Notes under the pieces: model-generated
What the model saw: the letters and a program-made list of their open reading frames with translations, nothing else
Databases searched by the model: none
What the model was told of the DNA's origin: nothing
Source: a virus
DNA length: 40,948 bases
Strand: one strand, 5' to 3'
IMG/VR virus record: IMGVR_UViG_3300030107_002094
Coordinates: 1 to 40,948 of that record
Shown here: one piece after another, positions 10,221 through 18,876 of the stretch
How the letters are laid out: the number at the start of each line of letters is the position of its first letter
Position numbering within the stretch: the stretch's first letter is position 1
Position numbers and translations under genes: made by a program

Positions 10221-11663
10221 TTATGAAAAATCATTTCCACTTTGTATTCGCTGAGCAGATGCTTTAACAGTTGCTTCTGCTCCGCTATTATTTGTCCATC
10301 TGATACCTTGAGTACTTCCGGGTCCTAAAGTAATTTGTCCAATACTACTATAACCTCCACTACCATCTTGAAATTTTTGTACAAGATAACCAATATCTTC
10401 TGGGTCATGTCTTTGTCCTCCATTTTTAAAACAATAACCAACATTTAATCCATCTTGACTATTTACTTTAAAATTTACAGTTACTAACCAAACTGTTCCA
10501 TCAGTATCATCTTGATTGGAGCTACTTACTATTTCTAAATAACCACTGTTAGCAACAGTTCCTTCAGCTTTATAAGTAAAATTTCTCATTAATTTAGAAG
10601 TTTCTATTGCTTGAAAATCTACATGGACACCAGTTGCACTGCCATTTGTATTAGTTCCTATATCTGTGACTATAGCATTTCCGACTGGTCTATATAAAGA
10701 TGAAGTTTCAAATACTCCATCTATTATTGTTCTTAAGGGAGAACTTCCATCAGGGGTTATATCATCTGTTCCTCCACCTATTTGAAGATTGCCTGTAGCT
10801 CTTAAAAGCATGCCTGTTACAACGCCACTACCAACTGAAGGCTGTGTATTTCCTGCCCTTAATCTTATTTGATTTGAGCTAGCTATATCTACTCCGTAAT
10901 CAGCGCTTTTTGTAGCTACATTATTACATTCTATAAGTATTTTATTAAAACAAGCAGAATTACTTGCATTTGTTCCAGAATCTGTCTTTAAATGTACTCC
11001 CGTAAAAGATGAATTATGACTATTTGTATTTTGAACCAATACTGTATTAGCAGCTGAACCAGTTGCTTGAGTTGTTATATCCGCTGAACCAGTTACAGTT
11101 ACATTTCCTGCATGAGTTCCAGCATATCCCCTTGAAGTGTCTACAGTAACATTGTTAGCGTCAATATCTAAATCTCCTGTAGGAGTAATATCTATATCAT
11201 TCGCAGATGTTAAGGTAATTTTATTAGCTCCAGTTGTGGTAAGATTTATAGGATTTGCTCCACTAACTGCAAAAGCACCATCAGCAGTATTTATTGATGT
11301 CTGGTCTAAGGTAGTCGCCCCATCTACATCTAAAGTTCCTACATTTGTAATATTATTCCCTCCAAATGATTGATTTCCCGTAAAATCTCTTGAGCCATTT
11401 TTTTTAATAAAATCTTCAGTTTGATTATTAACCAACCCAACTGTTAAAGTTTTTACGGCTTCTTTTGAAGAAGTTTTTTCTTTATCAAATAAACTATCTG
11501 TAGATGCCATCTTTTTCCACTCATTACCTTCTTTAACGTACTGGTTAACACTCCTGCCAACCCGTCTATAAATAACATCACCATTTTGACCTTCGTATTT
11601 GTTTGGAACTCCATTTAATACAGTTGGTTTGCTTCTTTGTATATTTTTTCTAGAATTACTCAT
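10221..11663 (-). CDS. Tail fibre/spike-like beta-repeat protein (480 aa)
   Basis: A 480-residue protein. The N-terminal 75 residues look like a virion-attachment segment. Residues about 95-220 carry short repeated beta units rich in Asn/Thr/Asp/Gly (NNITNVGTLDVDGATTLDQ, LTSANDIDITPTGDLDIDA, then NNVTVDTSRG). These are typical of trimeric phage fibres and beta-helix stalks. The C-terminal part (about 330-480) is globular and beta-rich. It overlaps the nozzle gene by 4 bases (ATGA-type), so the fibre is co-translated with the tail. It probably mediates host recognition; the receptor is unknown. The fibre class is inferred from the repeat pattern. Confidence 0.75.
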   Translation of the reverse strand: MSNSRKNIQRSKPTVLNGVPNKYEGQNGDVIYRRVGRSVNQYVKEGNEWKKMASTDSLFDKEKTSSKEAVKTLTVGLVNNQTEDFIKKNGSRDFTGNQSFGGNNITNVGTLDVDGATTLDQTSINTADGAFAVSGANPINLTTTGANKITLTSANDIDITPTGDLDIDANNVTVDTSRGYAGTHAGNVTVTGSADITTQATGSAANTVLVQNTNSHNSSFTGVHLKTDSGTNASNSACFNKILIECNNVATKSADYGVDIASSNQIRLRAGNTQPSVGSGVVTGMLLRATGNLQIGGGTDDITPDGSSPLRTIIDGVFETSSLYRPVGNAIVTDIGTNTNGSATGVHVDFQAIETSKLMRNFTYKAEGTVANSGYLEIVSSSNQDDTDGTVWLVTVNFKVNSQDGLNVGYCFKNGGQRHDPEDIGYLVQKFQDGSGGYSSIGQITLGPGSTQGIRWTNNSGAEATVKASAQRIQSGNDFS

Positions 11664-12889
11664 CGTGGACTTTTTACTCTATATACTATAGAAATATCAT
11701 TTATTTGAAAGTCATACTTTTTTGTCGTGCTAGCATCAACAAAAAGAGACAACTGCATTGAATAAATGTTGTTTTTTATTGCAGTAGAATTTGGCTTCAA
11801 AATACAAACAGAATACTGATTAGCCGTATCGGGAGGAGATATTTCAGCAATAGAACCATCTAAAACTCCTTTTTCTACTATATCAAAGTTTTGAGCAGTT
11901 GAAGTGTCACCATTAACATAATACTGAGCCTGTATATTTGTAGCGTCTGAATTGCTACTTGTTTTATAAGTAATATATACTTTATAAAGTCTTTTTCTAA
12001 TGCTGGGATTTCCAAAATCAATATCTTTTGTTTTTAAAGAAAAAACGGTTGTGTTATTACTTGAGTCTGGGACAGGTAGCCATTCAAATAATTTTATATA
12101 CCCACCAGACTCTGTTGGTATATATAATTTATCTTTATAAGTAATCGGAGCAAGCCTATTTGCTGCTTGCAAACTGTCTGGTGCATATATCCAAGCATCT
12201 TGTCTAAAGTCATAAACATAAGTATTATTATCAGATGCTCCATTTGAATTATATCCTACTTTAGGAATAACAATTAATTGTCTATTTATAGGGTCAAACC
12301 CCAATGCACTTTTAGCAGTATTACTAGATTTAATAGCATCCCAATGCGTTGAAGAAAGCCTAAATATGCCGTTCTTCTCTACTAAATTTCTAATTTCTTT
12401 TCCATTATATAAATAAATTCCATTATGAGAAATCCAAACTACCCCACTATCTATTTTGAGAACAGCATAACTACTGTGCGTACCTAAATAGTTGTGTGTA
12501 GATTCTAAATATTCTAATTCATTTGAAACATTTATAATATTAAGTGTTTTATTTTTAAACTCTAAAAGCATATCTCCAAATGAAGATAGAGCCTTAATTT
12601 CTTCTCCGTCATTTACAGCTGATTCAATCTTTGACTTTTCTCTAAATAAATCAAATCTATTTGGGTCAGATTTAAATATAGCATCAGGATATGTAACACT
12701 ATCTCCATCTATGTCAGTTACCTTAACATTTCCGATATATGCCCTCCTATTTAAAACTACAGCTGTTTTCCACATAACAGAGCGAAGAGGCTGATTGAAC
12801 TCATCATAACCCCTTTGAAATGATGGTGGCGAATCAAATCTGTACCCTAAATGCTGTTTCCCCGGATTCATATATGCGTAATTAGCCAT
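11660..12889 (-). CDS. Tail nozzle-like protein, C-terminal propeller part (409 aa)
   Basis: A 409-residue beta-rich protein with propeller-like strand repeats: NRRAYIGNVKVTDIDG, DMLLEFKNKTLNIINVS, SGVVWISHNGIYLYNGKEI and YVYDFRQDAWIYA. This pattern is common in nozzle/tail proteins of marine short-tailed phages, where it forms part of the tail tube tip. In relatives as I know them, these segments usually lie in one chain with an N-terminal part like that of the gene at 13260-14672. Here the chain appears split, with a nucleotidyltransferase gene between the parts. The start overlaps the nucleotidyltransferase stop by one base (TAATG). The split is inferred, not proven. Confidence 0.75.
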   Translation of the reverse strand: MANYAYMNPGKQHLGYRFDSPPSFQRGYDEFNQPLRSVMWKTAVVLNRRAYIGNVKVTDIDGDSVTYPDAIFKSDPNRFDLFREKSKIESAVNDGEEIKALSSFGDMLLEFKNKTLNIINVSNELEYLESTHNYLGTHSSYAVLKIDSGVVWISHNGIYLYNGKEIRNLVEKNGIFRLSSTHWDAIKSSNTAKSALGFDPINRQLIVIPKVGYNSNGASDNNTYVYDFRQDAWIYAPDSLQAANRLAPITYKDKLYIPTESGGYIKLFEWLPVPDSSNNTTVFSLKTKDIDFGNPSIRKRLYKVYITYKTSSNSDATNIQAQYYVNGDTSTAQNFDIVEKGVLDGSIAEISPPDTANQYSVCILKPNSTAIKNNIYSMQLSLFVDASTTKKYDFQINDISIVYRVKSPR

Positions 12890-13257
12890 TATGTAATCTT
12901 TCTATAATATATTGTGGATACGCTATCTAATCCTTTTGTTAAATGCTTTGGAGAATTAATTTCAAAAAATTCAATATTAAACTTTCCATTTCTAATATTA
13001 TATCTAGTGGTTTTACTTTTTTTCTTACTTAAATAACTTTCAATGTCTTCTATTAAATTGCAATCAATCATTTTTCCATCAGTTTCTTTTTTTGGGCAAT
13101 TATTAAGAAGCTTTGACCACATATTTATATCTTTTTGCTTCGGATGGATAACAACATCATAATCATTAAAGCTATCTTCCCCCCTTACAGAGCTACCAAC
13201 TAAATAAAAATCTGCTTTATCTGAATTATTTCTGCTATATTTATATATATTTTCCAT
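12889..13257 (-). CDS. Pol-beta-superfamily nucleotidyltransferase-like protein (122 aa)
   Basis: A 122-residue protein with the minimal nucleotidyltransferase signature: GSSVRG at 21-26, DYD at 32-34 (the metal-binding D-x-D), and a downstream acidic strand FNIEFFEI at 93-100 that can supply the third carboxylate. Members transfer NMPs to proteins, RNA or antibiotics, and many are MNT-type antitoxins or modifiers. It sits between two halves of what looks like a tail nozzle protein, 2 bases after the first and overlapping the second. That is odd for an enzyme and suggests either a moron-type cargo gene or an enzyme acting during morphogenesis. The substrate is unknown. The family call is fairly secure from the motif. 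Confidence 0.75.
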   Translation of the reverse strand: MENIYKYSRNNSDKADFYLVGSSVRGEDSFNDYDVVIHPKQKDINMWSKLLNNCPKKETDGKMIDCNLIEDIESYLSKKKSKTTRYNIRNGKFNIEFFEINSPKHLTKGLDSVSTIYYRKIT

Positions 13258-13259
13258 AA

Positions 13260-14672
13260 TTAACTCGGTAAATCAATGTCGTCTGCTTGCTCTTGGTAGA
13301 TACCTTCTATATCGGCAGCTGTTAATGAACCAGCGCTAAAGGTAATATTTACTTTTGCAGATTCTTTTACAACATTTAACTCCTCATCTAAAACCTGACA
13401 ATATATTTCCCTTGTTCCCTGAGAGGGGTTTTTAATTGAAACCGCAAAAGTTTGAGATGAGGTATGCCCAAATTGCCCGGCACTTGTTCCGGCGGGGACT
13501 TCAAAATAAACTGGATTTTGCAAAAACCCAAAAACTCTTAAAAACCCACTTCTATCACTATCTATAATACTAGCATTTAAATTATAAGTAACAGTAACAG
13601 AAGAATCTACATATTGCTCAAGACTTTGACCGCCTGTCATTGCAATACTCAAAGTTCCAGCCCAAATTCCTTTTGCACCATCTGTACTTTCATTATATAT
13701 TCCCCAAAAATGAGGCTTTCCTTTTATTAAGTCAAATTCTTTTAATAAAAGCCAACTGTCTCGACCATGTTTTCTAAAATAGATATTTACACCAATAACT
13801 CTCTTATCTCCAAGTAAAGAAGCCGCATTATTACCATCTGAAGCGCTATTTCCCTTGCAAACATACAACTGAAAAGCAAGTTTTTCCTTATAAGCTTGAA
13901 CCATACCGGGAATTTCTGTTATTGGACCTTCTTGCTCCCCTAAATATACAGGCGTTGCTCCAAATTCAAATGAACCTGTCCAGTCTCCTCTTCCTTGACT
14001 ATATTTCATATACCCCAAAACAATTTTTGAAGTAGTGTTTGCAATAGAGGTGCTATCCGGGTTTGCGGATGCCATATCATCTAATGCAAGCGTAATCCCA
14101 AGACCCTCATCTTGACTTGTATCAAATGGCAATAAATCTTGAACAACCCTAACCCACTCTGCTCGTTTTTGCTGAAAGTCATCATTGTCAGTATTCCAAA
14201 ACAAATCTTGATTTATATATCCAAACCACAAACTAGGATTACTTCCCAAAAAAGCATCTGAAATTCTTAAATGCCCATTTGCATCATAAAAAACATTCGC
14301 ATCTTGACTTGCTGTCGAATCTATGACCTGCTTGTCTGATGCACTATCATCCCTCCTAATATCAATTTTACCATTGCTAGTAGAAGTTAAAACGTATACG
14401 TCTGAGCCAGCTAAGTATCCATTTAAAAGTGTATAATCGACACTATAAACATAAGTGCCAAACCCTTCGTCGCTAGTATGAATATTAGCACTATTTGTCA
14501 TTGATAAATAAGCTGCGCTTGCTTTTTCTCCTTCAATAAACTGAAGCTTTCCGGGTTGATTAAGTTGCACTCCTTGTATTTCAGCAAATTCATTTATTTC
14601 AATGTCCCTAGGGTCAGAATTATCATTTAATCCGCCAGAAAAATCATTTATAACTAATGTTTGTTTAGGCAT
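13260..14672 (-). CDS. Tail nozzle-like protein, N-terminal part (470 aa)
   Basis: A 470-residue protein opening with LVINDFSGGLNDNSDPRDIE, the typical start of tail/nozzle proteins in podoviruses of uncultured marine lineages, followed by EIQGVQLNQPGKLQ. Residues about 340-450 resemble an Ig-like beta sandwich (SVTVTYNLNASIIDSDRSGF, AVSIKNPSQGTREIYCQVLD). It overlaps the upstream adaptor gene by 8 bases and is followed after 2 bases by the nucleotidyltransferase and then the propeller-like protein. It is probably joined non-covalently with the product of 11660-12889 to form the tail. Structural class is inferred from the N-terminal motif and order. Confidence 0.75.
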   Translation of the reverse strand: MPKQTLVINDFSGGLNDNSDPRDIEINEFAEIQGVQLNQPGKLQFIEGEKASAAYLSMTNSANIHTSDEGFGTYVYSVDYTLLNGYLAGSDVYVLTSTSNGKIDIRRDDSASDKQVIDSTASQDANVFYDANGHLRISDAFLGSNPSLWFGYINQDLFWNTDNDDFQQKRAEWVRVVQDLLPFDTSQDEGLGITLALDDMASANPDSTSIANTTSKIVLGYMKYSQGRGDWTGSFEFGATPVYLGEQEGPITEIPGMVQAYKEKLAFQLYVCKGNSASDGNNAASLLGDKRVIGVNIYFRKHGRDSWLLLKEFDLIKGKPHFWGIYNESTDGAKGIWAGTLSIAMTGGQSLEQYVDSSVTVTYNLNASIIDSDRSGFLRVFGFLQNPVYFEVPAGTSAGQFGHTSSQTFAVSIKNPSQGTREIYCQVLDEELNVVKESAKVNITFSAGSLTAADIEGIYQEQADDIDLPS

Positions 14673-15315
14673 CTTGTCTTGTTGGCATAAATGGAGCTAA
14701 TGCATCTTGATATTTTTGTTCTAATTCTGCCCATTGTGCGCGATGAAGAGCTACTATTTCTGAATCTTCATCTTCGTTGTAAAATGTTATTTGTCTTTGT
14801 TTTAATATTGCTGAAGCTCCAAGAACTAAAACTTGTTCTAGCTCATTTGGAAATTTTGCAACAGAAGAAGCATTGTGTTCTATCGAAGGAGTTTCCATAG
14901 TGTAATACCTAGAAGGATAGTCTGATGTGGGAGCTGGATATACATATACATCATTATCGTTAAATGTCCAATTTGGAGATTTTTCATCAGCAAAATATAT
15001 GCTTTCTGGATTTTGAATTTTTCCACCTAAATCTGGATTTATATAAACACATGAAATATAAAAAGTATCAGAATTTTTTCTATCCACCATTAAAACTCTA
15101 GAGTTTTCTAGGTTAGTTGCAATAGGATTAGATGTTATGTTTGAAGATTTTGTTGCAAACTGAATAAGCATTTCTGGTCTAACTTTATTAATTATGTCAC
15201 TCGCAGTATCTTGTAAGGCGTCCTGAATTGCCTGTTGATTTGCAGCAGTATCATCAGAACCTAAACTTGCCGTTGCTCCAATAATGTCTTCTATTCTAGT
15301 TTCAAAAGTAGCCAT
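14665..15315 (-). CDS. Head-tail adaptor (gp11/tail-tubular-A-like), 216 aa
   Basis: A 216-residue, largely helical protein with an N-terminal helix (MATFETRIEDIIG) and a C-terminal helical signature typical of connector adaptors (FPNELEQVLVLGASAILKQR, then AQWAELEQKYQDALAPF). The middle has a beta segment with YVYPAPTSDYPSRYYTMETP. Adaptors of this kind form a dodecameric ring under the portal. Size and position fit: downstream of the capsid gene, next to the nozzle. Start ATG at 15315 overlaps the end of the preceding gene by one base. Confidence 0.7.
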   Translation of the reverse strand: MATFETRIEDIIGATASLGSDDTAANQQAIQDALQDTASDIINKVRPEMLIQFATKSSNITSNPIATNLENSRVLMVDRKNSDTFYISCVYINPDLGGKIQNPESIYFADEKSPNWTFNDNDVYVYPAPTSDYPSRYYTMETPSIEHNASSVAKFPNELEQVLVLGASAILKQRQITFYNEDEDSEIVALHRAQWAELEQKYQDALAPFMPTRQDA

Positions 15316-16232
15316 TAGTCATCAGCTCCGGTTAAATTTCCTATTGAACCATTTCTAGTAGTAACAAAAGACTGCATTGGGTTTGGAACCATGTGAGGCA
15401 TTGGCTCTTTTGCTCTAGATGTTTCAATATATTCTTGTTCAATTTTTTTTGCTAACCCCATATGCCCGCTACCAACTTGAAGATTTCCTCCAAGATTTAA
15501 AAAATGACCCAATGTTTGATGAATTGCTGCCGGAATTAATTGGTCCGGTAAATCAATTCTACTAACTATACTTGACTTTTCTTTAGGCTTAGAATAATAA
15601 TAAACCTTTAAAGTACTCCCACTATCAGGATTTTTTGTTAAATAAATTTTATTATTATCTTTTTGCCAAATACCAGAGCTACTATAGGCTGTTGTTCCAG
15701 AATTAGATGCTACAGCAACAGTAAAACTGTTATCATCTACTTTTGTAATTAGTAATCTTTTGCCATTTAAATAAGATACTTTGGTCGAAGTAATGTAATG
15801 CCCTTGTATTTCGCTAAAAATAACATAGTCTCCTGTTTCTAATCCGTGGCTACTCGATGTTATCGCAGTTGGACTCTCGGAGGTCACAGCGGTTATAGCA
15901 CCGTCAGATATATCTGTTTTTAAATAAAATCCTATTTGAGAAACATCATCATCTTCAACATTTGATATTATCGCAGATTCATCTACAAAAGGAACATCTT
16001 TTTGGTCTAATTCGACTTTATAAACTTGTCCGGAATAATCACTATTAGTAAATAAATATTCTTTTCCATTTGTGGCAAAGGACTCTAAACCTTTTTTCCT
16101 TGCTGAGCGCATTGCTAACTCATTAACAGCTTGGTCAAAATATATCTCTTTTAAATTATTTGAAATTGGAATTTCAATCCCTCCTGATATAACTCCAGTA
16201 TCTATAAGTTCATAAGCCTCTTGGTATCTCAT
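15315..16232 (-). CDS. Connector/adaptor-type protein with inserted beta domain (305 aa)
   Basis: A 305-residue protein. The N-terminal (1-60) and C-terminal (about 225-290) helical parts resemble an adaptor; DLPDQLIPAAIHQTLGHFL parallels the adaptor helix of the next gene. Between them, about residues 115-200, lies a small beta domain with the recurrent tail-protein motif SSSHGLETGDYVIFSEIQG followed by LNGKRLLITKVDDNSFTVA. This is the SHGL...GD...LNG...F pattern found in many phage tail proteins. The gene therefore looks like an adaptor carrying an inserted beta module. The start codon overlaps the stop of the 40-aa gene by one base (TAATG), implying coupling. Confidence 0.7.
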   Translation of the reverse strand: MRYQEAYELIDTGVISGGIEIPISNNLKEIYFDQAVNELAMRSARKKGLESFATNGKEYLFTNSDYSGQVYKVELDQKDVPFVDESAIISNVEDDDVSQIGFYLKTDISDGAITAVTSESPTAITSSSHGLETGDYVIFSEIQGHYITSTKVSYLNGKRLLITKVDDNSFTVAVASNSGTTAYSSSGIWQKDNNKIYLTKNPDSGSTLKVYYYSKPKEKSSIVSRIDLPDQLIPAAIHQTLGHFLNLGGNLQVGSGHMGLAKKIEQEYIETSRAKEPMPHMVPNPMQSFVTTRNGSIGNLTGADD

Positions 16233-16354
16233 TATTTTTTCCTTTTACGATTATATTTTTTTCTAACGCGAGACTTTTTTGACAATGTCTTAACTAATCT
16301 TGAAGAGCCGTCAGAAAACTTTGTAGCTCCGGTTCCGTATGTTGTTTTACTCAT
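16232..16354 (-). CDS. Small basic protein between capsid and connector genes (40 aa)
   Basis: A 40-residue ORF, MSKTTYGTGATKFSDG at the start and SKKSRVRKKYNRKRKK at the end. The last 18 residues are almost all Lys/Arg, so it should bind nucleic acid or an acidic surface. It ends in TAATG, sharing a base with the next start codon, and follows the capsid terminator. N-terminal similarity to the capsid start (YGTGTA against YGTGAT) is noticeable but short. It could be a head-completion or internal DNA-binding protein. No family recognised. Confidence 0.6.
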   Translation of the reverse strand: MSKTTYGTGATKFSDGSSRLVKTLSKKSRVRKKYNRKRKK

Positions 16355-16370
16355 AATTCTCTTTCTTATA

Positions 16371-16396
16371 CTTGGGAGCGGTTGCCCGCCCCCAAG
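16371..16396 (-). terminator. GC-rich hairpin after the major capsid gene
   Basis: A 26-base inverted repeat: CTTGGGAGCGG pairs with CCGCCCCCAAG across a TTGC loop with one mismatch. It lies 16 bases past the capsid stop codon. There is no U-tract, so it may attenuate transcription or protect the abundant capsid mRNA rather than fully terminate. Confidence 0.6.
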
Positions 16397-16411
16397 CGAT
16401 TAGATTACTGA

Positions 16412-17872
16412 TTAAACCAGCTTAAGAACTGCGTGTGTTTGCTCATTTCTAAGCTCAACACCTAATTCCATTAGCCATTCGTCAGTTTGACCATCACGAC
16501 CATCTTTAACGATGTCTTTACGAAGTTGCATATCGCGACCAGCCAAAGGACGAATTGCGAAATTCGCCGGGTCAATCGCTATTGCATAATCTTCATAAGC
16601 ACCCTTTAAGAAAGGATGAGCAACAAATTCAAGCTCACCAACAGGACCGATATACTTACGAACCCGTAAACCAGAAGATGTTTTTTCACCTGTATCGTAA
16701 AATCCAGTATCTTGCAATCTAGTTGCAGAAGCCAAATGCACAAGCCACTTATTAGAAGCAAATACAGTTTTCTTCATTGAACCAGACACCATGTCTGAGA
16801 ATATATATTCACAAACACCATCAAGAAGATTTAATGGATTTGTTCCATCATAATCCCACTGTAGGTTTGTATTGTCAGCACCATTTAGGGAAACAATAGA
16901 ACCAGCAGAACCACCAACACCAATGCCTTGAAAAGTCCTTTTTGGATTTTCTGAGCTAGCATCTAAAGAGATTGCGCCATTTGTTAAAATAGCCCACTCA
17001 ATATCTGCTTTGATTTTGGCTAGCTTTCTAGCTTGCAGGCGAGACATCTCTGAGCCACCATAATGCTTAGAAGCTTTAGCTGTACCAGTGATAGTGTAAG
17101 GCTCACGAAAAATCTGAGTACAGTTTTTCAACCTACGAACTTTCTTGCTGGTTTCAGCACCAACTGCTGCGCCTTCAGCGTAAACACCGGGTCCACCTTC
17201 TAACTTGAACTCTTTGTCATCAACAAATGCAGTTTCAGCTTGAAAAAGACCATTTGAACCTTTATAAGCACCGCCATCATACTGTCCAGCAGTACCTACA
17301 TGGGTAAATGTAGTGACATCACTGCCATTCACTCCAAAAAGGTCTGACCCATCATCGCATTGCTCAACTTGATAAACAGTAGCATCAGTAGATTTAACAT
17401 GGCAACCAATAAATTGAACCATTCTATCTGAAGCGTTTGCACTATTTACACCTTTACCAATAGCTACTGCAATAACATGGTCTACGTGAGTTTGTATTGT
17501 TCCATGTGATTGAGAAACCGAATAAAGTCCACCGACTTCAAAAAGCTCCATATCAGCTTGCTTGTCAAATCTGACAATCGTGTTATGTCCATTAATACCA
17601 CCTGTGGTTGTATCACCAAGGTCAGCGCTAGCTGCAATATCGCCAGCTGTTGCTGTAACCATTGATTTTTTAACGGACTTTTTAATCATGTACTCGTCTT
17701 CCATCCACTCAAAAATAGGGACTGGAGTCATCATTGACTTCATTCCGAACAGAGAGAAAATGGGAGTAACATTTGGATTGTAATAGTGGATTTTCTCCCC
17801 AAGCTCTAAGACCTGTCTTTGAGACGCGTCTGTAAACTGTAGGGCAGTTCCAGTACCATAATTTGTAGCCAT
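16412..17872 (-). CDS. Major capsid protein (486 aa)
   Basis: A 486-residue protein directly downstream of the scaffold gene, preceded by the strongest Shine-Dalgarno in the window (AGGAGG) and followed by a GC-rich hairpin, both typical of a highly expressed capsid gene. It has an N-arm (about 1-70), a long loop, and a helix with ARKLAKIKADIEWAILTNG followed by RTFQGIGVGG. This pattern resembles HK97-fold capsid proteins of the SU10/DUF5309 kind. The C-terminal domain holds GLRVRKYIGPVGELEFVAHP. Identity is supported mainly by synteny plus these motifs; the exact capsid family is less certain. Confidence 0.85.
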   Translation of the reverse strand: MATNYGTGTALQFTDASQRQVLELGEKIHYYNPNVTPIFSLFGMKSMMTPVPIFEWMEDEYMIKKSVKKSMVTATAGDIAASADLGDTTTGGINGHNTIVRFDKQADMELFEVGGLYSVSQSHGTIQTHVDHVIAVAIGKGVNSANASDRMVQFIGCHVKSTDATVYQVEQCDDGSDLFGVNGSDVTTFTHVGTAGQYDGGAYKGSNGLFQAETAFVDDKEFKLEGGPGVYAEGAAVGAETSKKVRRLKNCTQIFREPYTITGTAKASKHYGGSEMSRLQARKLAKIKADIEWAILTNGAISLDASSENPKRTFQGIGVGGSAGSIVSLNGADNTNLQWDYDGTNPLNLLDGVCEYIFSDMVSGSMKKTVFASNKWLVHLASATRLQDTGFYDTGEKTSSGLRVRKYIGPVGELEFVAHPFLKGAYEDYAIAIDPANFAIRPLAGRDMQLRKDIVKDGRDGQTDEWLMELGVELRNEQTHAVLKLV

Positions 17873-17888
17873 TTTGCTACCTCCTATT

Positions 17889-17907
17889 ATGTTACAATAA
17901 TGTTACA
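17889..17907 (-). promoter_or_regulatory. 11-bp-phased direct repeat upstream of capsid gene (Pho-box-like)
   Basis: Two copies of ATGTTACA (plus strand) begin at 17889 and 17900, exactly 11 bases apart, separated by ATA. On the coding strand this is TGTAACAT-TAT-TGTAACAT, 17 bases before the capsid ATG and just before AGGAGG. The same arrangement stands before the portal gene at 20896. Period and composition resemble PhoB-type boxes, but identity is not established. Confidence 0.5.
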
Positions 17908-17936
17908 ACCCGAATAAAAAAAGGGGGGCTATAACA

Positions 17937-18851
17937 CTATGTATTAGTATTATTAAATTCCATAATCCCTTTCCAAAAATCGTCTAAAGCTTTTTCTTCT
18001 GGCTCTGCGACGGCAGGTGCGCTACCGCTAACTGATGCAGCACTATTCTGCTTGTTCTTTACCTTAGGAGCTGGCTCTTTCGGAGTTTCCGGTTGAGAAT
18101 TATGCCCATTAGATAAAGTTTTCCAGACGTTTACCAAGTTCTCCTGAGTTACATTATTTGGGTCAGCCATAAATTGTCTATAATCAACAATTTCTGTATC
18201 GCTTAACCCCATTTTCTGCAATTCTGCGGTTTCAGCGTCAAATGCCTGAGACTCACTTAGCTCTGACTTTAACTTTTCCACCTCTTGCATGGCTTGAACA
18301 GCTCCTTGACGAATAAGCCATTCGTCTTGCTGCTTGCGCCATTGTGCGGAGCTAGAGTTATCAATGCTTTCATCGAGAATATCATAATCTTCTGGCTTAG
18401 TCGGCGGAGAATTTAAATCCTGTTGCTTTTCCTGTACTGTTTCTGTGAGTTTTTGAACTACATCAGGATTTTTAGCAAGGTATTCATCTAACTGTGCTAG
18501 CTTATCAAACTTTTGTTTTTGAGAATCCCATTCGTTTCTATCCTTATCGGACTTTGACTGTAGGGATTTATAAGCGTCTGCAAGTTTTTGAACACCTTCC
18601 TCATCATTCTTAAACTTATTCTCAATTAACCATTGCTCAATCTGTGATTGCGTTTCCGGTTCTTTATCTACTTTCTCATCAGATGTAGTTTCTTGAACTT
18701 CTTCTGCTTTCTCCTCTTTTGCAGTTTCTACCGCTTCTTCTTGAGGTTCTTCAACTTCTTGAGAAGAGCCTGAGTTGAATTCATCTAATTCAGCCATAAG
18801 GTTATCTTCATTCATTTCTTCTACCTGATTATTCTGGTCTTCTTTTGTCAT
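17937..18851 (-). CDS. Scaffolding protein (304 aa)
   Basis: A 304-residue, strongly acidic protein (Glu/Gln/Asp-rich, especially residues 1-75) with predicted long helices and Pro/Ala-rich linkers (PETPKEPAPKVKNKQ), and no Cys. This composition and its place directly between portal and major capsid genes are typical of phage scaffolding proteins, which direct procapsid assembly and leave before or during packaging. A helical C-terminus (EEKALDDFWKGIMEF) could be the capsid-binding segment. No protease domain is visible. The role is secure from synteny, though the sequence itself is low-complexity. Confidence 0.8.
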   Translation of the reverse strand: MTKEDQNNQVEEMNEDNLMAELDEFNSGSSQEVEEPQEEAVETAKEEKAEEVQETTSDEKVDKEPETQSQIEQWLIENKFKNDEEGVQKLADAYKSLQSKSDKDRNEWDSQKQKFDKLAQLDEYLAKNPDVVQKLTETVQEKQQDLNSPPTKPEDYDILDESIDNSSSAQWRKQQDEWLIRQGAVQAMQEVEKLKSELSESQAFDAETAELQKMGLSDTEIVDYRQFMADPNNVTQENLVNVWKTLSNGHNSQPETPKEPAPKVKNKQNSAASVSGSAPAVAEPEEKALDDFWKGIMEFNNTNT

Positions 18852-18876
18852 TACGATGCTCCTTTAAAGTTATCCG

